Below are positions 17,701-26,427 of a stretch of 64,000 nt of DNA, piece by piece. Location of the stretch: positions 1 through 64,000 of the forward strand of contig CALRXU020000012.1 in assembly GCA_943372215.1 (NCBI GenBank), read 5' to 3'. Source of the DNA: UBA6183 sp943372215. GTDB taxonomy: Bacteria; Bacteroidota; Bacteroidia; UKL13-3. The position numbers and the translations under genes are program-made. Position 1 is the stretch's first letter; every line of letters starts with the position of its first letter. The notes under the pieces were generated by a model that worked only from the letters and a program-made list of their open reading frames with translations, was not told the DNA's origin and did no database searches.

Positions 17701-20700
17701 CACCCTTTCGCAAGTACTTAATGGGTAACCGCATTGGGTTTTCTTCCCCGCCAATCATGGGTTCATAAGAGGCTACCCCGCTGCTGATTTTGTCATAGCC
17801 ATATTGTTTCATGTAGTCATCCTCTTTGGTATAATCATACACCTGGCTATAGTTGCCAGTAGCGTCTTCAGTATCCATGCTTGCCCAAGAATCGGAAAAG
17901 GTTAACTCCTTTACGCGCGTGCCACCACCCCGTTTGAACATGTGTGGGCTTTCTATGCGTATCCATGATTTATAGGGAACAAATTCACTCGCTATTTCTT
18001 TTACTTTCAATGCTTGATTTTGTCCACGGTACATATCCAACGCTTCCCCAAAACTTGACAATAATCCTTTAAAGGCGCTTACACCTGTTCCCTTGGGATC
18101 AGACCCTGGATGCAACACTTTTGACATGTTAGCACGTGCAAAATCCCAAGCCGTTTTACTGATGGCGTTTACTGGTTCGTGTTTATTGAACAACCAATCA
18201 CCTTGTTTTACAAAATTGATTTTTACATAACCATATTGTGGCGGATCGCCAGGCACTACCCCTACTTCATTTTTATCAATGGTACACCAGCCAGAAATGT
18301 ACTCTTTCTTGCCTTTGATGTCAATTAAAAATTTAAAGAACAAATGCTCTATTAGGCTAAAACACTTATCTCGCAGCAGTTGGTCGGTATTGATGCCTTG
18401 TGGTAACCTAAAAACCAAGTAATCAAACCGTTTGTTTCCTTTATTTTCAAACAACTTATCGGTTCTTCCATTGGGGTCAAACTTCTTTTTACAACTCTCA
18501 TCAGTGGCTGCTATTACCTGTATCATTTCCATGGCCTTGCGGTCTTGTACAAAAGCATAATCATCGGCCTCGTATTTCACTTGTATACTACCCCCAGAAG
18601 GCAAATCAATGCGTTCCATGTGCCAGGCTGCAGCATAACGGTCGGCACTATCACGTGGGTTATTTTGTTGCACATACGGATAATCGCGGTTAGGCAAGTC
18701 TGTTTTGTTGGGTTTGTAATTGCCCCAGCGATCGTACTCGGCCATGTTGTAGTCCGGGTTAAATCCATAGGTAAACCGATAAGGACTCATGCTGCCTTTG
18801 CCTGATTTGCCATGGATAAAATACACCTTTTTTAAGGTGAGTTTTCCTTTTTGGTTGGCAGCAGCAGAGGTGTTGTAGTTTTTATTGTTGGCCACATTTT
18901 TACACAAGCTGTAATCGTACTCAAACACCACTTTTTTAATGGGCGTTGCGTTTACCCCATTTAGCAACCTATCAGGACGTGCATACAAGCTGATGGTATC
19001 CAACTTCATCAACACCTGTGCATCATCTTTGCCCCCATTTTCTCCCAAAGCACCCAAGGCATCCAAACGCGGACTGAGTTTAAACTCGGCCACATGGGTG
19101 CGGGTTTCTATGCTGTGTAAATACCAAATTTCTTTGGTGCCATACACATAGTTTCCTTTATCATCCATGGGGTCGGATTTTAACCCTTCCTGAAACTGGG
19201 CCTTGCCCCCTTCAATGGGTGCGCGCCATTTGTACGCTTCGGCATGTCGGGTATAGTTAAACACCACGTAATCACCAATATCGCCAATGGAAGGTTTACC
19301 ATCTTTATCTGCATCTACATAGTTGGGCGATAAGATGGCTGTGAGTAAAAATGAGTGGGCATACCCAGGTGTAATAACTCTGTTATAATACCAATCCTGC
19401 CCTTTTTGGTTACCAAGGGAATTGTCACTGCCACTATATTCCACCAATCCTTTGTAGTAATCTATGGCATTGCCACCGGTGTTAAAACTCACCTCATGCT
19501 GCTCATTATTATAGGCAGGAATGCCATAGATGTAACGTGTACCATCGGGATTGGTTTGGGTAATCTCGCCCAGGTGGTGGTCTTTGGCCTGAGTTGACGT
19601 GCGGTTAATATTGGCATAAGCATTAGTTGCCGTGCTAAAAATACCGGGGTAATAACTTTTTAAGCTGGGCATCCACCCAAAATTATTTCTGGCTTCCGCA
19701 GAAGTAATGGTTGAAATGAGTTGTGTTCGGGGTTGGCGTTTAAAGGCTGATTTATAGCCCGATAAGTTTCCTATTTGGCCACCTGAACGAGAAGACGTTC
19801 GTAAGGTGCTATTGGCAACAGCCATGTAACCTAATCCCATCCCCTGAATTTCAAGCATTACCGCCTCATCACTACCCATAGAACCATAAAAACCAATATC
19901 CATAGGCAACATTTCGCCTCCAGCTTTAAAGTAACTTAGTTCGCTAAATCTGTTGTTTTGCTCATAAAAAAACACCGTATCCAACAGGTTATTACCTGTT
20001 TCCCATACCCCACTCTTATCCCATGAATAGGTTGGTGTCCAGTTAACTCCTACATGTAAAGATTGAGTTGCTGGTGTGGTCAGAGTTCCTAATTCAACAC
20101 CAACTGACGCTAAATTAGAACCCGTCTGGGTTTGCATTGGATCTGAACATATTAGCAGGTTATTCCGTTTAGAACGAAAAGAACCACCTGTACCTTGACC
20201 ACTTACACTGATAATATCGTAGGCAGAAGCTGATAAAGGTAGGAATTTGGAAGAGGTGCTAAATGAGCCATCTTTTTCGCGCGTAAAATCTTTTAATGCA
20301 TTGGGAACTTTATTGGCATAACCAGCATACATATTACCAAAACCTGGATTTTCTTGTATCTTATCTAAAATTCTGGTAATAGAGTAAGTACCTCCCATTT
20401 TATAATTTGGATGTAACCCAAATTGCGAAAGCCCATAACTTACATTGTAATTTTGGATATTGGAAGCGAAACTATTTCTTAATGTTGGCAATTCGCAAAC
20501 AGGATTAAGGCTTAAGGTACGGTTAAACCCTCTGGTCACCGTAACCGCTGTTTTCCCTTCATTCAAGCGATACGTTCCATTAGCCTTGCCGACCACAAGT
20601 CCTTTTAATCCAGACCTAGAATTTATGCCAATTCCGATTTTGTAATCTTTATTATTAATTAAACGTCTTGAAAAACTTACATCATACTCAAAACCTCCTT

Positions 20701-21349
20701 GCGAACTTGCATTAAACCCCATTCCTAGGCCTTTTCCTTTAAACTTACTATCGCTGGGAATACTAAAACTTGCACCAAAAAAATAGCCCAAACCTCTATA
20801 ATTATTATGCGTTACCCCAAAATCTAAGTTTGCAGAAAATTCCGTTTTTAAAGTGGTATCTAATTCCCCTGTTTCTTTGCCATTGGCATCTTTTGCATTT
20901 TCACCATCTGCCCCTTTCTTTTTTTGAAATCCCAATATTTCTATACCTACTCCACCATTTAATCCCCAAGTAATGTTATCCCTGATATTGGTTTCGTGCC
21001 TAATTACATCCCCATTAAAATCATCTGGTAAGCCACGCAAGGTACGGTTAATTACCCCTGCATTGATGTTCCAGCCCAAGCCCACCCAACTGGCTTCCTG
21101 ATCCATGGAAATACCAGAATGGTAAGCCATGTTTATGGGATAGCCACCCACATCAATTAATGGGATGTTGTAGTTAAAATCTCCAGTAAACAAATCAACC
21201 ATATCGGTTGTGCCTACTGGTTCAAAACTTTCCATTTCAGGCTGTGAAGGACCGCCCGTTAGGGCATAAGCAATGGTGGGAAAACTCAATTGAAACAATA
21301 GATTTACTACCAGAAACAAGGCAATGGATTTGAGGAAGCGGTTATTCAT
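14720..21349 (-). CDS. 2209-aa RHS-associated exported giant protein
   Basis: An exported protein (signal peptide about residues 1-29, ending IAYA). It opens with the block GGPSQPEMESFEPVGTTDMV, then DLFTGDFNYNIPL and GYPINMAYHSGI with GLGWNINAGVINR, a conserved N-terminus of very large Bacteroidota proteins encoded beside RHS genes. Near the C-terminus is a jelly-roll/carbohydrate-binding-like stretch (YHLEAWVRG ... MYVDDIRIHP), followed by an RHS-type repeat (FYEYDQEGKLIRIKKE). It has no toxin tip. It lies directly upstream of the small exported protein and the RHS toxin. By analogy to two-part RHS systems it may form a shell or carrier for the toxin, but that is inference. Confidence 0.75.
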   Translation of the reverse strand: MNNRFLKSIALFLVVNLLFQLSFPTIAYALTGGPSQPEMESFEPVGTTDMVDLFTGDFNYNIPLIDVGGYPINMAYHSGISMDQEASWVGLGWNINAGVINRTLRGLPDDFNGDVIRHETNIRDNITWGLNGGVGIEILGFQKKKGADGENAKDANGKETGELDTTLKTEFSANLDFGVTHNNYRGLGYFFGASFSIPSDSKFKGKGLGMGFNASSQGGFEYDVSFSRRLINNKDYKIGIGINSRSGLKGLVVGKANGTYRLNEGKTAVTVTRGFNRTLSLNPVCELPTLRNSFASNIQNYNVSYGLSQFGLHPNYKMGGTYSITRILDKIQENPGFGNMYAGYANKVPNALKDFTREKDGSFSTSSKFLPLSASAYDIISVSGQGTGGSFRSKRNNLLICSDPMQTQTGSNLASVGVELGTLTTPATQSLHVGVNWTPTYSWDKSGVWETGNNLLDTVFFYEQNNRFSELSYFKAGGEMLPMDIGFYGSMGSDEAVMLEIQGMGLGYMAVANSTLRTSSRSGGQIGNLSGYKSAFKRQPRTQLISTITSAEARNNFGWMPSLKSYYPGIFSTATNAYANINRTSTQAKDHHLGEITQTNPDGTRYIYGIPAYNNEQHEVSFNTGGNAIDYYKGLVEYSGSDNSLGNQKGQDWYYNRVITPGYAHSFLLTAILSPNYVDADKDGKPSIGDIGDYVVFNYTRHAEAYKWRAPIEGGKAQFQEGLKSDPMDDKGNYVYGTKEIWYLHSIETRTHVAEFKLSPRLDALGALGENGGKDDAQVLMKLDTISLYARPDRLLNGVNATPIKKVVFEYDYSLCKNVANNKNYNTSAAANQKGKLTLKKVYFIHGKSGKGSMSPYRFTYGFNPDYNMAEYDRWGNYKPNKTDLPNRDYPYVQQNNPRDSADRYAAAWHMERIDLPSGGSIQVKYEADDYAFVQDRKAMEMIQVIAATDESCKKKFDPNGRTDKLFENKGNKRFDYLVFRLPQGINTDQLLRDKCFSLIEHLFFKFLIDIKGKKEYISGWCTIDKNEVGVVPGDPPQYGYVKINFVKQGDWLFNKHEPVNAISKTAWDFARANMSKVLHPGSDPKGTGVSAFKGLLSSFGEALDMYRGQNQALKVKEIASEFVPYKSWIRIESPHMFKRGGGTRVKELTFSDSWASMDTEDATGNYSQVYDYTKEDDYMKQYGYDKISSGVASYEPMIGGEENPMRLPIKYLRKGGNIALPAVEMVNEEPFGETFYPAPLVGYSKITVKKKPKAGINRTGVGHSEYEFYTARDFPVRVEVTNLHKQSLGSGRAGALVSSLLKFVNLSYYAATQGYSVIVNDMHGKPKATAIYSQLDEFTEQKALISKVSYEYQTQNGKLDNQVQVLNSKGMVENAIIGKEIDMSVDMKENVHKEVHGGLQVNAKFDLIAPIAATVWGIPLITFKYTMNRMQAASVTKVIQEYGILKSTTVQDEGSIIKTSNLLYDKVSGQVLLTQTSNSFNDPIYNLNYPAHMAYAGMGPAYLNAGVSDTLRFLNSSGVTKVVKDLLFKGDELMLIDVNASTNAYKKAWVLSTASLNDTMINATLIDKNGQYITAGTYYGKVLTSGRKNMITGSVGAINSTTNPISGDSIRISSTGIINASAATFKDNWPALYVPKEGNGATWKCDYGTEPYIVETFKALLSMVERKRNNEPNINPYLLQNESWFNASSAINQKLKALGDTLDLSYLYIGINAPDYAEDWANTNSFSPYITWNNGEEDPYNTIHMLITAPTGCLFSNVDTFIYFGRNPNNANSYSTGMAKAIMLNGDTCAFTFYAAYNGGDIAVANGVNCRYLFTCNYGLPYGLFNPFLSGHLSQWRSFENLAFIDGRAYNYQGDTTFIRKDGAYKNFVPYWSFNSSGWLQKSTNKRWVKSSTVTQYNKTGKPVEAVDALNNATAELYGYDENYVVATASNAQLKEIANDNFEDYTGVEQRCDQEDHWRFKYSYVNRFDSIRNLGVSDTQNPDTFNTEPFISGRFAHSGTQSIGIPTGTQVSTSSMVDSGAVYIGNDLANGYQDKTVANRLPRFNPQKGKTYHLEAWVRGRTSNMNAIQSYDSCAIRVSTTTNAESFYNTLLNVQFKPTGPIIEGWQRIEGNFTIPAGSDLIQVTLENKSTHRMYVDDIRIHPLESNMKTFVYHPVLLKVMAVLDENNFATFYEYDQEGKLIRIKKETVKGIMTIQESRSGINKPINQ

Positions 21350-21375
21350 AAGGTATATACTATTATAGGTTAGGG

Positions 21376-21987
21376 TTAATTTAAGCTCATTTGCGGAATG
21401 TTAGCAAATTGCTCAGGGTCAATTTTTATTTTTAATAATCCAATATCAAATACTTCGTCTTCGTACATAAAGGCCAATCCATGTTTACGCATCTCGTCAG
21501 CCAAGTTTTTATCAGCATGGTTAAATGCCAACACTAAGGTATTTTCAGGCGCAAGGCCGTAGTTTTGCTCCAAATGGCAAAGGGTGCAAGGGACTGTTTT
21601 TTCTCCTATTTTTAAACTAAAATTTTGGTCTCCGTTTGATAAAAAATAGGAGATGCGGCTAAAGTAGCCATCTAAATCTGCATTGTTTTGTAAAGGTGTT
21701 TGGTTGGGATTTAGGGAACGCACAATCAAATTAAATTGAATGCTGTTGTCTAATTCTTGTTTGCGTTGTGTTATGCTTGCGGCATCAATTTGCTGCGATT
21801 TTGCCTCCTGAGCAATGATGTAATCAGTGGGTTTATATTGTAAAATAAATTCCAACTCCTCGTAAGTACGTTTTACACGAAGTCCATTTTTTTCATCTTC
21901 AACCCATTTGCTATACTCCAACGGAGAGTATTGCTGCACACCGCATCCTGCCAAAACCAATAAAATCAGCACAATGCTTAACCTCAT
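21376..21987 (-). CDS. Lipoprotein of the RHS operon
   Basis: A 203-aa protein with signal peptide and lipobox LAGC (Cys15). No domain is recognised. A CTLC motif lies in the second half and the central part is helical and polar. Its start overlaps the stop of the preceding coiled-coil gene by 4 bases (translational coupling) and its stop is 26 bases before the 2209-aa protein. The tight linkage points to a role in assembly or export of the RHS pair rather than an independent function. Confidence 0.6.
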   Translation of the reverse strand: MRLSIVLILLVLAGCGVQQYSPLEYSKWVEDEKNGLRVKRTYEELEFILQYKPTDYIIAQEAKSQQIDAASITQRKQELDNSIQFNLIVRSLNPNQTPLQNNADLDGYFSRISYFLSNGDQNFSLKIGEKTVPCTLCHLEQNYGLAPENTLVLAFNHADKNLADEMRKHGLAFMYEDEVFDIGLLKIKIDPEQFANIPQMSLN

Positions 21988-22505
21988 ATTTCTTTATATT
22001 TTTTATTGATGTATTGTATCATCTCGCTGGTTTTGTTTTTGGTATCTTCACCATACATCAATGTTCCATTGCCAGATGCACCCAAAATCATGTTACATTG
22101 GTGTTCTTTACCATACTCGCTAATGTATTGGTTAATTTGCGACCAAATCTGGGCATCATATTTCTCAGCCAACTCTTCCTGCTTGTATTTTACTTCTTGT
22201 TCGCGTAATCGCAGTTCCTGTCCTTTATCTACCAATAGTTTTTTTAATCCCTCATTACTTGGTTGTTGGTTATACCTTAGGGTAAGCATTTTTACTTCCA
22301 GCCTTAAACTATCCAAGAGGCCAGCATCCTGCTGCAATACACTTTCCAACTGTTTTTGTAGCTTTTGTTTCATGGTAAATCCTTCATATACTTTAAAGGT
22401 ATCTATATATACATACCCATCATTTTTGGGCATAAACTGATAAACCATAAGGGCGATTAAACCAATCAAATTTATCACCACCAGTGTGTCAATTATTTTT
22501 CTCAT
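21984..22505 (-). CDS. OmpH/Skp-like periplasmic coiled-coil protein
   Basis: A 173-aa protein with an N-terminal hydrophobic segment (about residues 7-24) followed by YVYIDTFKVYEGF, which resembles the start of the OmpH/Skp fold. A long charged coiled coil (about 45-125) comes next, and a C-terminal strand region (NMILGASGNGTLMYG) completes the Skp-like pattern. Skp family proteins hold unfolded outer-membrane proteins in the periplasm. The N-terminal segment lacks an obvious cleavage site and may stay as an anchor. It overlaps both neighbours by 4 bases, so it is fully embedded in the RHS operon and may act as a dedicated chaperone for the giant proteins or the divergent beta-barrel. Confidence 0.65.
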   Translation of the reverse strand: MRKIIDTLVVINLIGLIALMVYQFMPKNDGYVYIDTFKVYEGFTMKQKLQKQLESVLQQDAGLLDSLRLEVKMLTLRYNQQPSNEGLKKLLVDKGQELRLREQEVKYKQEELAEKYDAQIWSQINQYISEYGKEHQCNMILGASGNGTLMYGEDTKNKTSEMIQYINKKYKEI

Positions 22506-23626
22506 TTTGTGCGAACGGGATTGAGGTAGGTGAAGTAGATATTGTAATTATTTTTACCATCGAATAATTCGAAACGATAACGTTGTCCATGCTTTAAATG
22601 AAGTGCTGACTCCATATCTACATCATACCAGTTTTCTTTAGTCAGTGCCATCAATACCGATTCATTGTTATTCATCACCTGCTCGTTAGCATCTAATACC
22701 TGATAGGTAAGTCGGGTTGGATATTGCCTTGTATTGTATTTAATTTTAAGCACTCCTTTGGCATAATAAGCTGCATTGGCCGCACTTTGGGTAATGTCTA
22801 TATAAGATTGGTCGTTATTGACTTCAACCACCTTTACGGAATCTGGTGCAAGGGTAAAACTCCAAATTTCAGTTACCCCTAAGGATTGTTGTGAGGCATC
22901 ATAAGCTTCAACCTGCCACGCATAGTTTTTACCATAAGCAAGTGGTGGCGCATTAAATGGGTATTGCAAAGAGGTGGTAGTTATCTTGTTTTGGTAAAGC
23001 AATGGCCTATTCCTTAATAATCCATCAATAGCGTTTTGTTTTGGATAAAGTTCAACCAATGTAAGGGTGTAATTAATGGATAAACCAGCGGTATTGGCTC
23101 CTGGTGAAAGCCAAGTTAACATGGGGTTTTTCTCTTGAATGGTTGTGGAGTTGAATGGATAAATGAGTACTGGAGGTGTTAAGTTCCTAATGGTAATATT
23201 GTTGCATTGTTGGGTTTTAACCTCGCCTGTTATGGTATTTAATGCGTAAATACAATATTGGTAGTTTCCCGCAGGAAATGAACCTGTAATTTGATTGCTG
23301 CGTTGCACCTCATTATCGTAATACTGTATTTTATTAACAGTAACGGTTTGGATGTTTAAATTGGTAACAGCATTGGTTAAGGTGATGGTGTTTGCAAAAG
23401 CTTCTACCAATAATTTACCCTGAGATGATTGCAGGGTAACTTTAAGTTGAATGGACAGATTGGTTTGATCTGATTTCATCACATCAATATTCCAAAAATC
23501 TTTAGCACCAAAAGTGTTTGACAATTGAGGGCGTGTGCCGATGGAAAGTTGCTGTGCCGAAAGTTGGTTGTACATGAACATCAGCACACAGGTTAAAAAA
23601 CCTATAATGGATATTTTTTTAGTCAT
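22502..23626 (-). CDS. Exported FN3-like (TANFOR-type) protein, first gene of the RHS operon
   Basis: A 374-aa protein with a signal peptide (about residues 1-24, ending QLSAQ). The first part is beta-rich. From about residue 150 there is an FN3-like domain (PPVLIYPFNSTT ... YAWQVEAYD ... WSFTLAPDS). The layout is similar to Bacteroidota proteins annotated as TANFOR-domain, but I cannot confirm that match. It is the first gene of the minus-strand operon, starting 43 bases from the divergent beta-barrel gene, whose N-terminal part also looks Ig/FN3-like. A periplasmic or surface role linked to that barrel is likely. Confidence 0.6.
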   Translation of the reverse strand: MTKKISIIGFLTCVLMFMYNQLSAQQLSIGTRPQLSNTFGAKDFWNIDVMKSDQTNLSIQLKVTLQSSQGKLLVEAFANTITLTNAVTNLNIQTVTVNKIQYYDNEVQRSNQITGSFPAGNYQYCIYALNTITGEVKTQQCNNITIRNLTPPVLIYPFNSTTIQEKNPMLTWLSPGANTAGLSINYTLTLVELYPKQNAIDGLLRNRPLLYQNKITTTSLQYPFNAPPLAYGKNYAWQVEAYDASQQSLGVTEIWSFTLAPDSVKVVEVNNDQSYIDITQSAANAAYYAKGVLKIKYNTRQYPTRLTYQVLDANEQVMNNNESVLMALTKENWYDVDMESALHLKHGQRYRFELFDGKNNYNIYFTYLNPVRTK

Positions 23627-23669
23627 ACGTAAAACGAATGTGGAAAAAATATTTCATATTTACAAACTA
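23627..23669. promoter_or_regulatory. Divergent promoter region of the RHS locus
   Basis: Only 43 bases separate the two divergent start codons, so the promoters must overlap each other or the genes. On the minus strand TTAGTTTG (23664-23671 region) is one base off the Bacteroidota -7 element TAnnTTTG and would give a leader of about 30 bases. No clear -7 was found for the plus strand. Confidence 0.35.
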
Positions 23670-26357
23670 ATGAGATCAATATTTTGTTTGTCAACTCATT
23701 TTCTAATTAAAGATAACATTAAACCAATATTGCTATTATTGGCACTTGTTGCTTTTTACACATCTGTACATGCACAAAAAATCAGGTTTTATCCTAAAAA
23801 TCATGATGTTTATCCCAAAATAACAGACCTTACCAGCGGCATTGTGCAAAATGAAACTGATTCGGTTGTTCTGGCGGATTGGTCTTGTAGCATTGCAGTT
23901 AACCAAAAAATAATATACCAAAAAGAAAACCTGACTCAATCTATTCAGCCGGGTATCTCTGTTTTTAATGCAGATTCTACGCTTCAACCGAGTTCCTTTT
24001 TAACTGCCAATGGCCATTTATTGCCGGGAAGTTATCGAGTCAAGATACTTTTCTTATTAAAAAATGGAGATAGCATTCATCAGTTTAAAGAGTTTAACGT
24101 TCCCCCATTTGAAGTAACTTATGAAACCAAGGAAGGTCAGCAATACCAAGTCAAGTCCGTACCAGCTGACCCTTCTTTACAATTGTATTTGATTTCAGCA
24201 AAACAGGGTAAACTGCGCCATCACCCAAAACCCATATCAGCTACGTTAATGACAAACTGCTTAATAAATAAACAACAGTTTATTAAAGATACCACCAAAC
24301 AAAATACCATGTTGTTTAAAAGTGAGCTGTATTACAAAGGCATATTGGTTGGTAAAACCGAATATCAGCATTGGCATCAACTTGCCAGCGTAAAAATGGA
24401 TACTTCCAAAAATATTGTTCAACAAAAACGACCCATTGTTGCTTTAAATTCTTTTGTTTTATTAGAAAGTGGCTACACCAACATCACCTATCCTAACCAG
24501 CTATCTCAACCCATTTATACGCGGTTTACGGTAAATCCAACGGTTTCATTGTTGGGCATTCCTTTTACGTTTAATTCAACCATTAGTACAGAAAACAACA
24601 CCTTATTTCCTGTAAATGCTTTTCAATTAGGCATTGATGGCAATCAGTTTAAATCTTATTTTTCGCAACACTTAATTACCCAACAAGTAGAAACAGAGCA
24701 ACGCTTGGTTAATCATAAGCAGGAGTTAAGTGAGGTATCTAAATCCATCTATCAACAAAAACAAAAGTTACGGGACAAGCAACAACTCCAAATGCCTTTA
24801 GATACAGCCATGGTTACAGATAGCATTAGTGGCATCAGAAACAATCAATTCCGACAACGCAAAGCCCGCAATGAGCAGGAAGCCTTAAATAAGCTAAAAG
24901 AGTTAGAACAACGTGAGGAATTCTTAAAAACAACACTTCAAAAAGACTCCCTCCTGCTGCACCGCCAAAAACACCAGGGATTATATAACGACACCTTAAA
25001 CAGGCTTATAAAAAACGAAAGATACAAGGGTTTAGTCAGGGGCTTATTGGCCTTAAATGAGTTTAAAATAGGACTGGTTACTCCGAACTATTCGCCACAT
25101 ATTTTATCGCAAGCACCCATTTATGGTGTGCATGTAGATATGGAGTTTAAACGCTGGTTCTTTAAAACTACTTTTGGCAATCGTTTGGCTTTTCAACCAT
25201 CATTGGGGCTGCGAAACTTAAATGTACCCAAGTTTAACAATAAAACTTTTGCAACACAATTGGGGATAATTGATAGGCGATATCACCTAAAGGTATATGG
25301 CGGCTATTATTATTTTAAAAACCAGCCCAACAATTTTGCAACAACCACCTCTGAAAACCATGTTATCAGTAGCGGTGTAGAAGGCAGTAAGGTTAAGGAT
25401 TTAATGGTAAAACTGGAAGTGGCCAAATCGTTTTTTGTAAATGACGTTAATGGCAGGGAATACCAAAATTACAACGGCATAAACAATGCATTTAGCAATA
25501 ACAATGGGTATATGGCGTATTTGTTTGAAACCAAATACCGTTTAAGTGGTAATACTTTTTTTGATGCCAAGATAAGAAAACTGGATGCAGGGTATTACTC
25601 ACTTGGCATGCCTTTTCTACGCACTGATTTAATAGAATATGGGTTAACATGGGGACAATATTATTGGCACAAACAATTGGAAACAACTTTGCAATACACC
25701 TTAAACAGGGATAATTTATTGGGGAATAAATCCAACACCACCATCTTAAAAGGTTATGGTGCCACCTTAAAAACACATTTTAGAAACAAGCCCAATATTT
25801 TAGTGAGCTACCAACCTTTTAATTCGCAACTTATTGTGCAAAATAAATCAGTGGAGTGGAATGAGCCTGCCGAATTGATTACCCAACAATTTTATGTACT
25901 GCATGTTGTTGTGTTTTACCACAAAAAAATCAATTCCAGTCAATTACAAACCACCACCAGCTATAATAGAAGTGTGAATCAAAATTCCATTGGAATGGTT
26001 TATAAGCAAGAAACTTATCAGGGTAATGTGGCCTTTGTAATGGTTGGCGGAAAACAAATAAATTATCAGGTGGCAGCTTATGAAACTGGCCAAAAAGCCA
26101 CATCTGGCCAATTGCATGACGTGGCTTTTACTTGGCCATTGCTAAAAAGGAAAATAAATTTAACTACGGGGTTAACGGGCCAATACATGAAAGACCAAAA
26201 GACAAGACAGGGAGTTTATACCATAACCAGCTATACGTTAAAAACATTGGTATTGAGTTGCCGTTTAAGCATCAATTATTTGCAAGGAGCGTGGGGCACA
26301 TTAACCAATGGAAACCCTGAACAACAAGCTTATTTTTCTATTTCACATCATTTCTAA
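23670..26357 (+). CDS. Outer-membrane beta-barrel with coiled coil, divergent to RHS operon
   Basis: An 895-aa protein. The reading frame is open further upstream (to 23535), but that part overlaps the divergent gene; the ATG at 23670 gives a proper signal peptide (about 36 residues, ending SVHAQ), so I chose it. The N-terminal third is beta-rich and Ig-like, the middle has a long charged coiled coil (about residues 340-440, around QQVETEQRL and KLRDKQQ), and the C-terminal 350 residues alternate in beta-barrel fashion and end in a terminal Phe (SISHHF), the usual barrel signal. It is probably an outer-membrane protein. Its position head-to-head with the RHS operon makes it a candidate translocon or surface anchor for the giant proteins. 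A terminator follows the gene. Confidence 0.65.
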   Translation: MRSIFCLSTHFLIKDNIKPILLLLALVAFYTSVHAQKIRFYPKNHDVYPKITDLTSGIVQNETDSVVLADWSCSIAVNQKIIYQKENLTQSIQPGISVFNADSTLQPSSFLTANGHLLPGSYRVKILFLLKNGDSIHQFKEFNVPPFEVTYETKEGQQYQVKSVPADPSLQLYLISAKQGKLRHHPKPISATLMTNCLINKQQFIKDTTKQNTMLFKSELYYKGILVGKTEYQHWHQLASVKMDTSKNIVQQKRPIVALNSFVLLESGYTNITYPNQLSQPIYTRFTVNPTVSLLGIPFTFNSTISTENNTLFPVNAFQLGIDGNQFKSYFSQHLITQQVETEQRLVNHKQELSEVSKSIYQQKQKLRDKQQLQMPLDTAMVTDSISGIRNNQFRQRKARNEQEALNKLKELEQREEFLKTTLQKDSLLLHRQKHQGLYNDTLNRLIKNERYKGLVRGLLALNEFKIGLVTPNYSPHILSQAPIYGVHVDMEFKRWFFKTTFGNRLAFQPSLGLRNLNVPKFNNKTFATQLGIIDRRYHLKVYGGYYYFKNQPNNFATTTSENHVISSGVEGSKVKDLMVKLEVAKSFFVNDVNGREYQNYNGINNAFSNNNGYMAYLFETKYRLSGNTFFDAKIRKLDAGYYSLGMPFLRTDLIEYGLTWGQYYWHKQLETTLQYTLNRDNLLGNKSNTTILKGYGATLKTHFRNKPNILVSYQPFNSQLIVQNKSVEWNEPAELITQQFYVLHVVVFYHKKINSSQLQTTTSYNRSVNQNSIGMVYKQETYQGNVAFVMVGGKQINYQVAAYETGQKATSGQLHDVAFTWPLLKRKINLTTGLTGQYMKDQKTRQGVYTITSYTLKTLVLSCRLSINYLQGAWGTLTNGNPEQQAYFSISHHF

Positions 26358-26373
26358 ATTTGGCGACAAAAAA

Positions 26374-26404
26374 AACGCGGCAGCCCCTTCGGGGCTGCCG
26401 CGTT
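26374..26404 (-). terminator. Strong intrinsic terminator between convergent genes
   Basis: A perfect 14-bp stem (26374-26387 with 26391-26404) closes a 3-base loop. The run of eight A before the stem reads as a U-tract on the minus strand, so it mainly serves the gene at 26428-27321. It may also stop transcripts of the beta-barrel gene ending at 26357. Confidence 0.9.
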
Positions 26405-26427
26405 CACAGATTGACTTTTTAATTTTA

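Noticed and set aside
22006..22440. Plus-strand ORF opposite the Skp-like gene
   Set aside because: It is a shadow of the coiled-coil coding sequence, rich in Cys/Ser/Phe as expected from antisense of Lys/Gln/Glu codons.
23535..23669. 45-codon upstream extension of the beta-barrel gene
   Set aside because: It overlaps the divergent gene and would bury the signal peptide; the ATG at 23670 is better.
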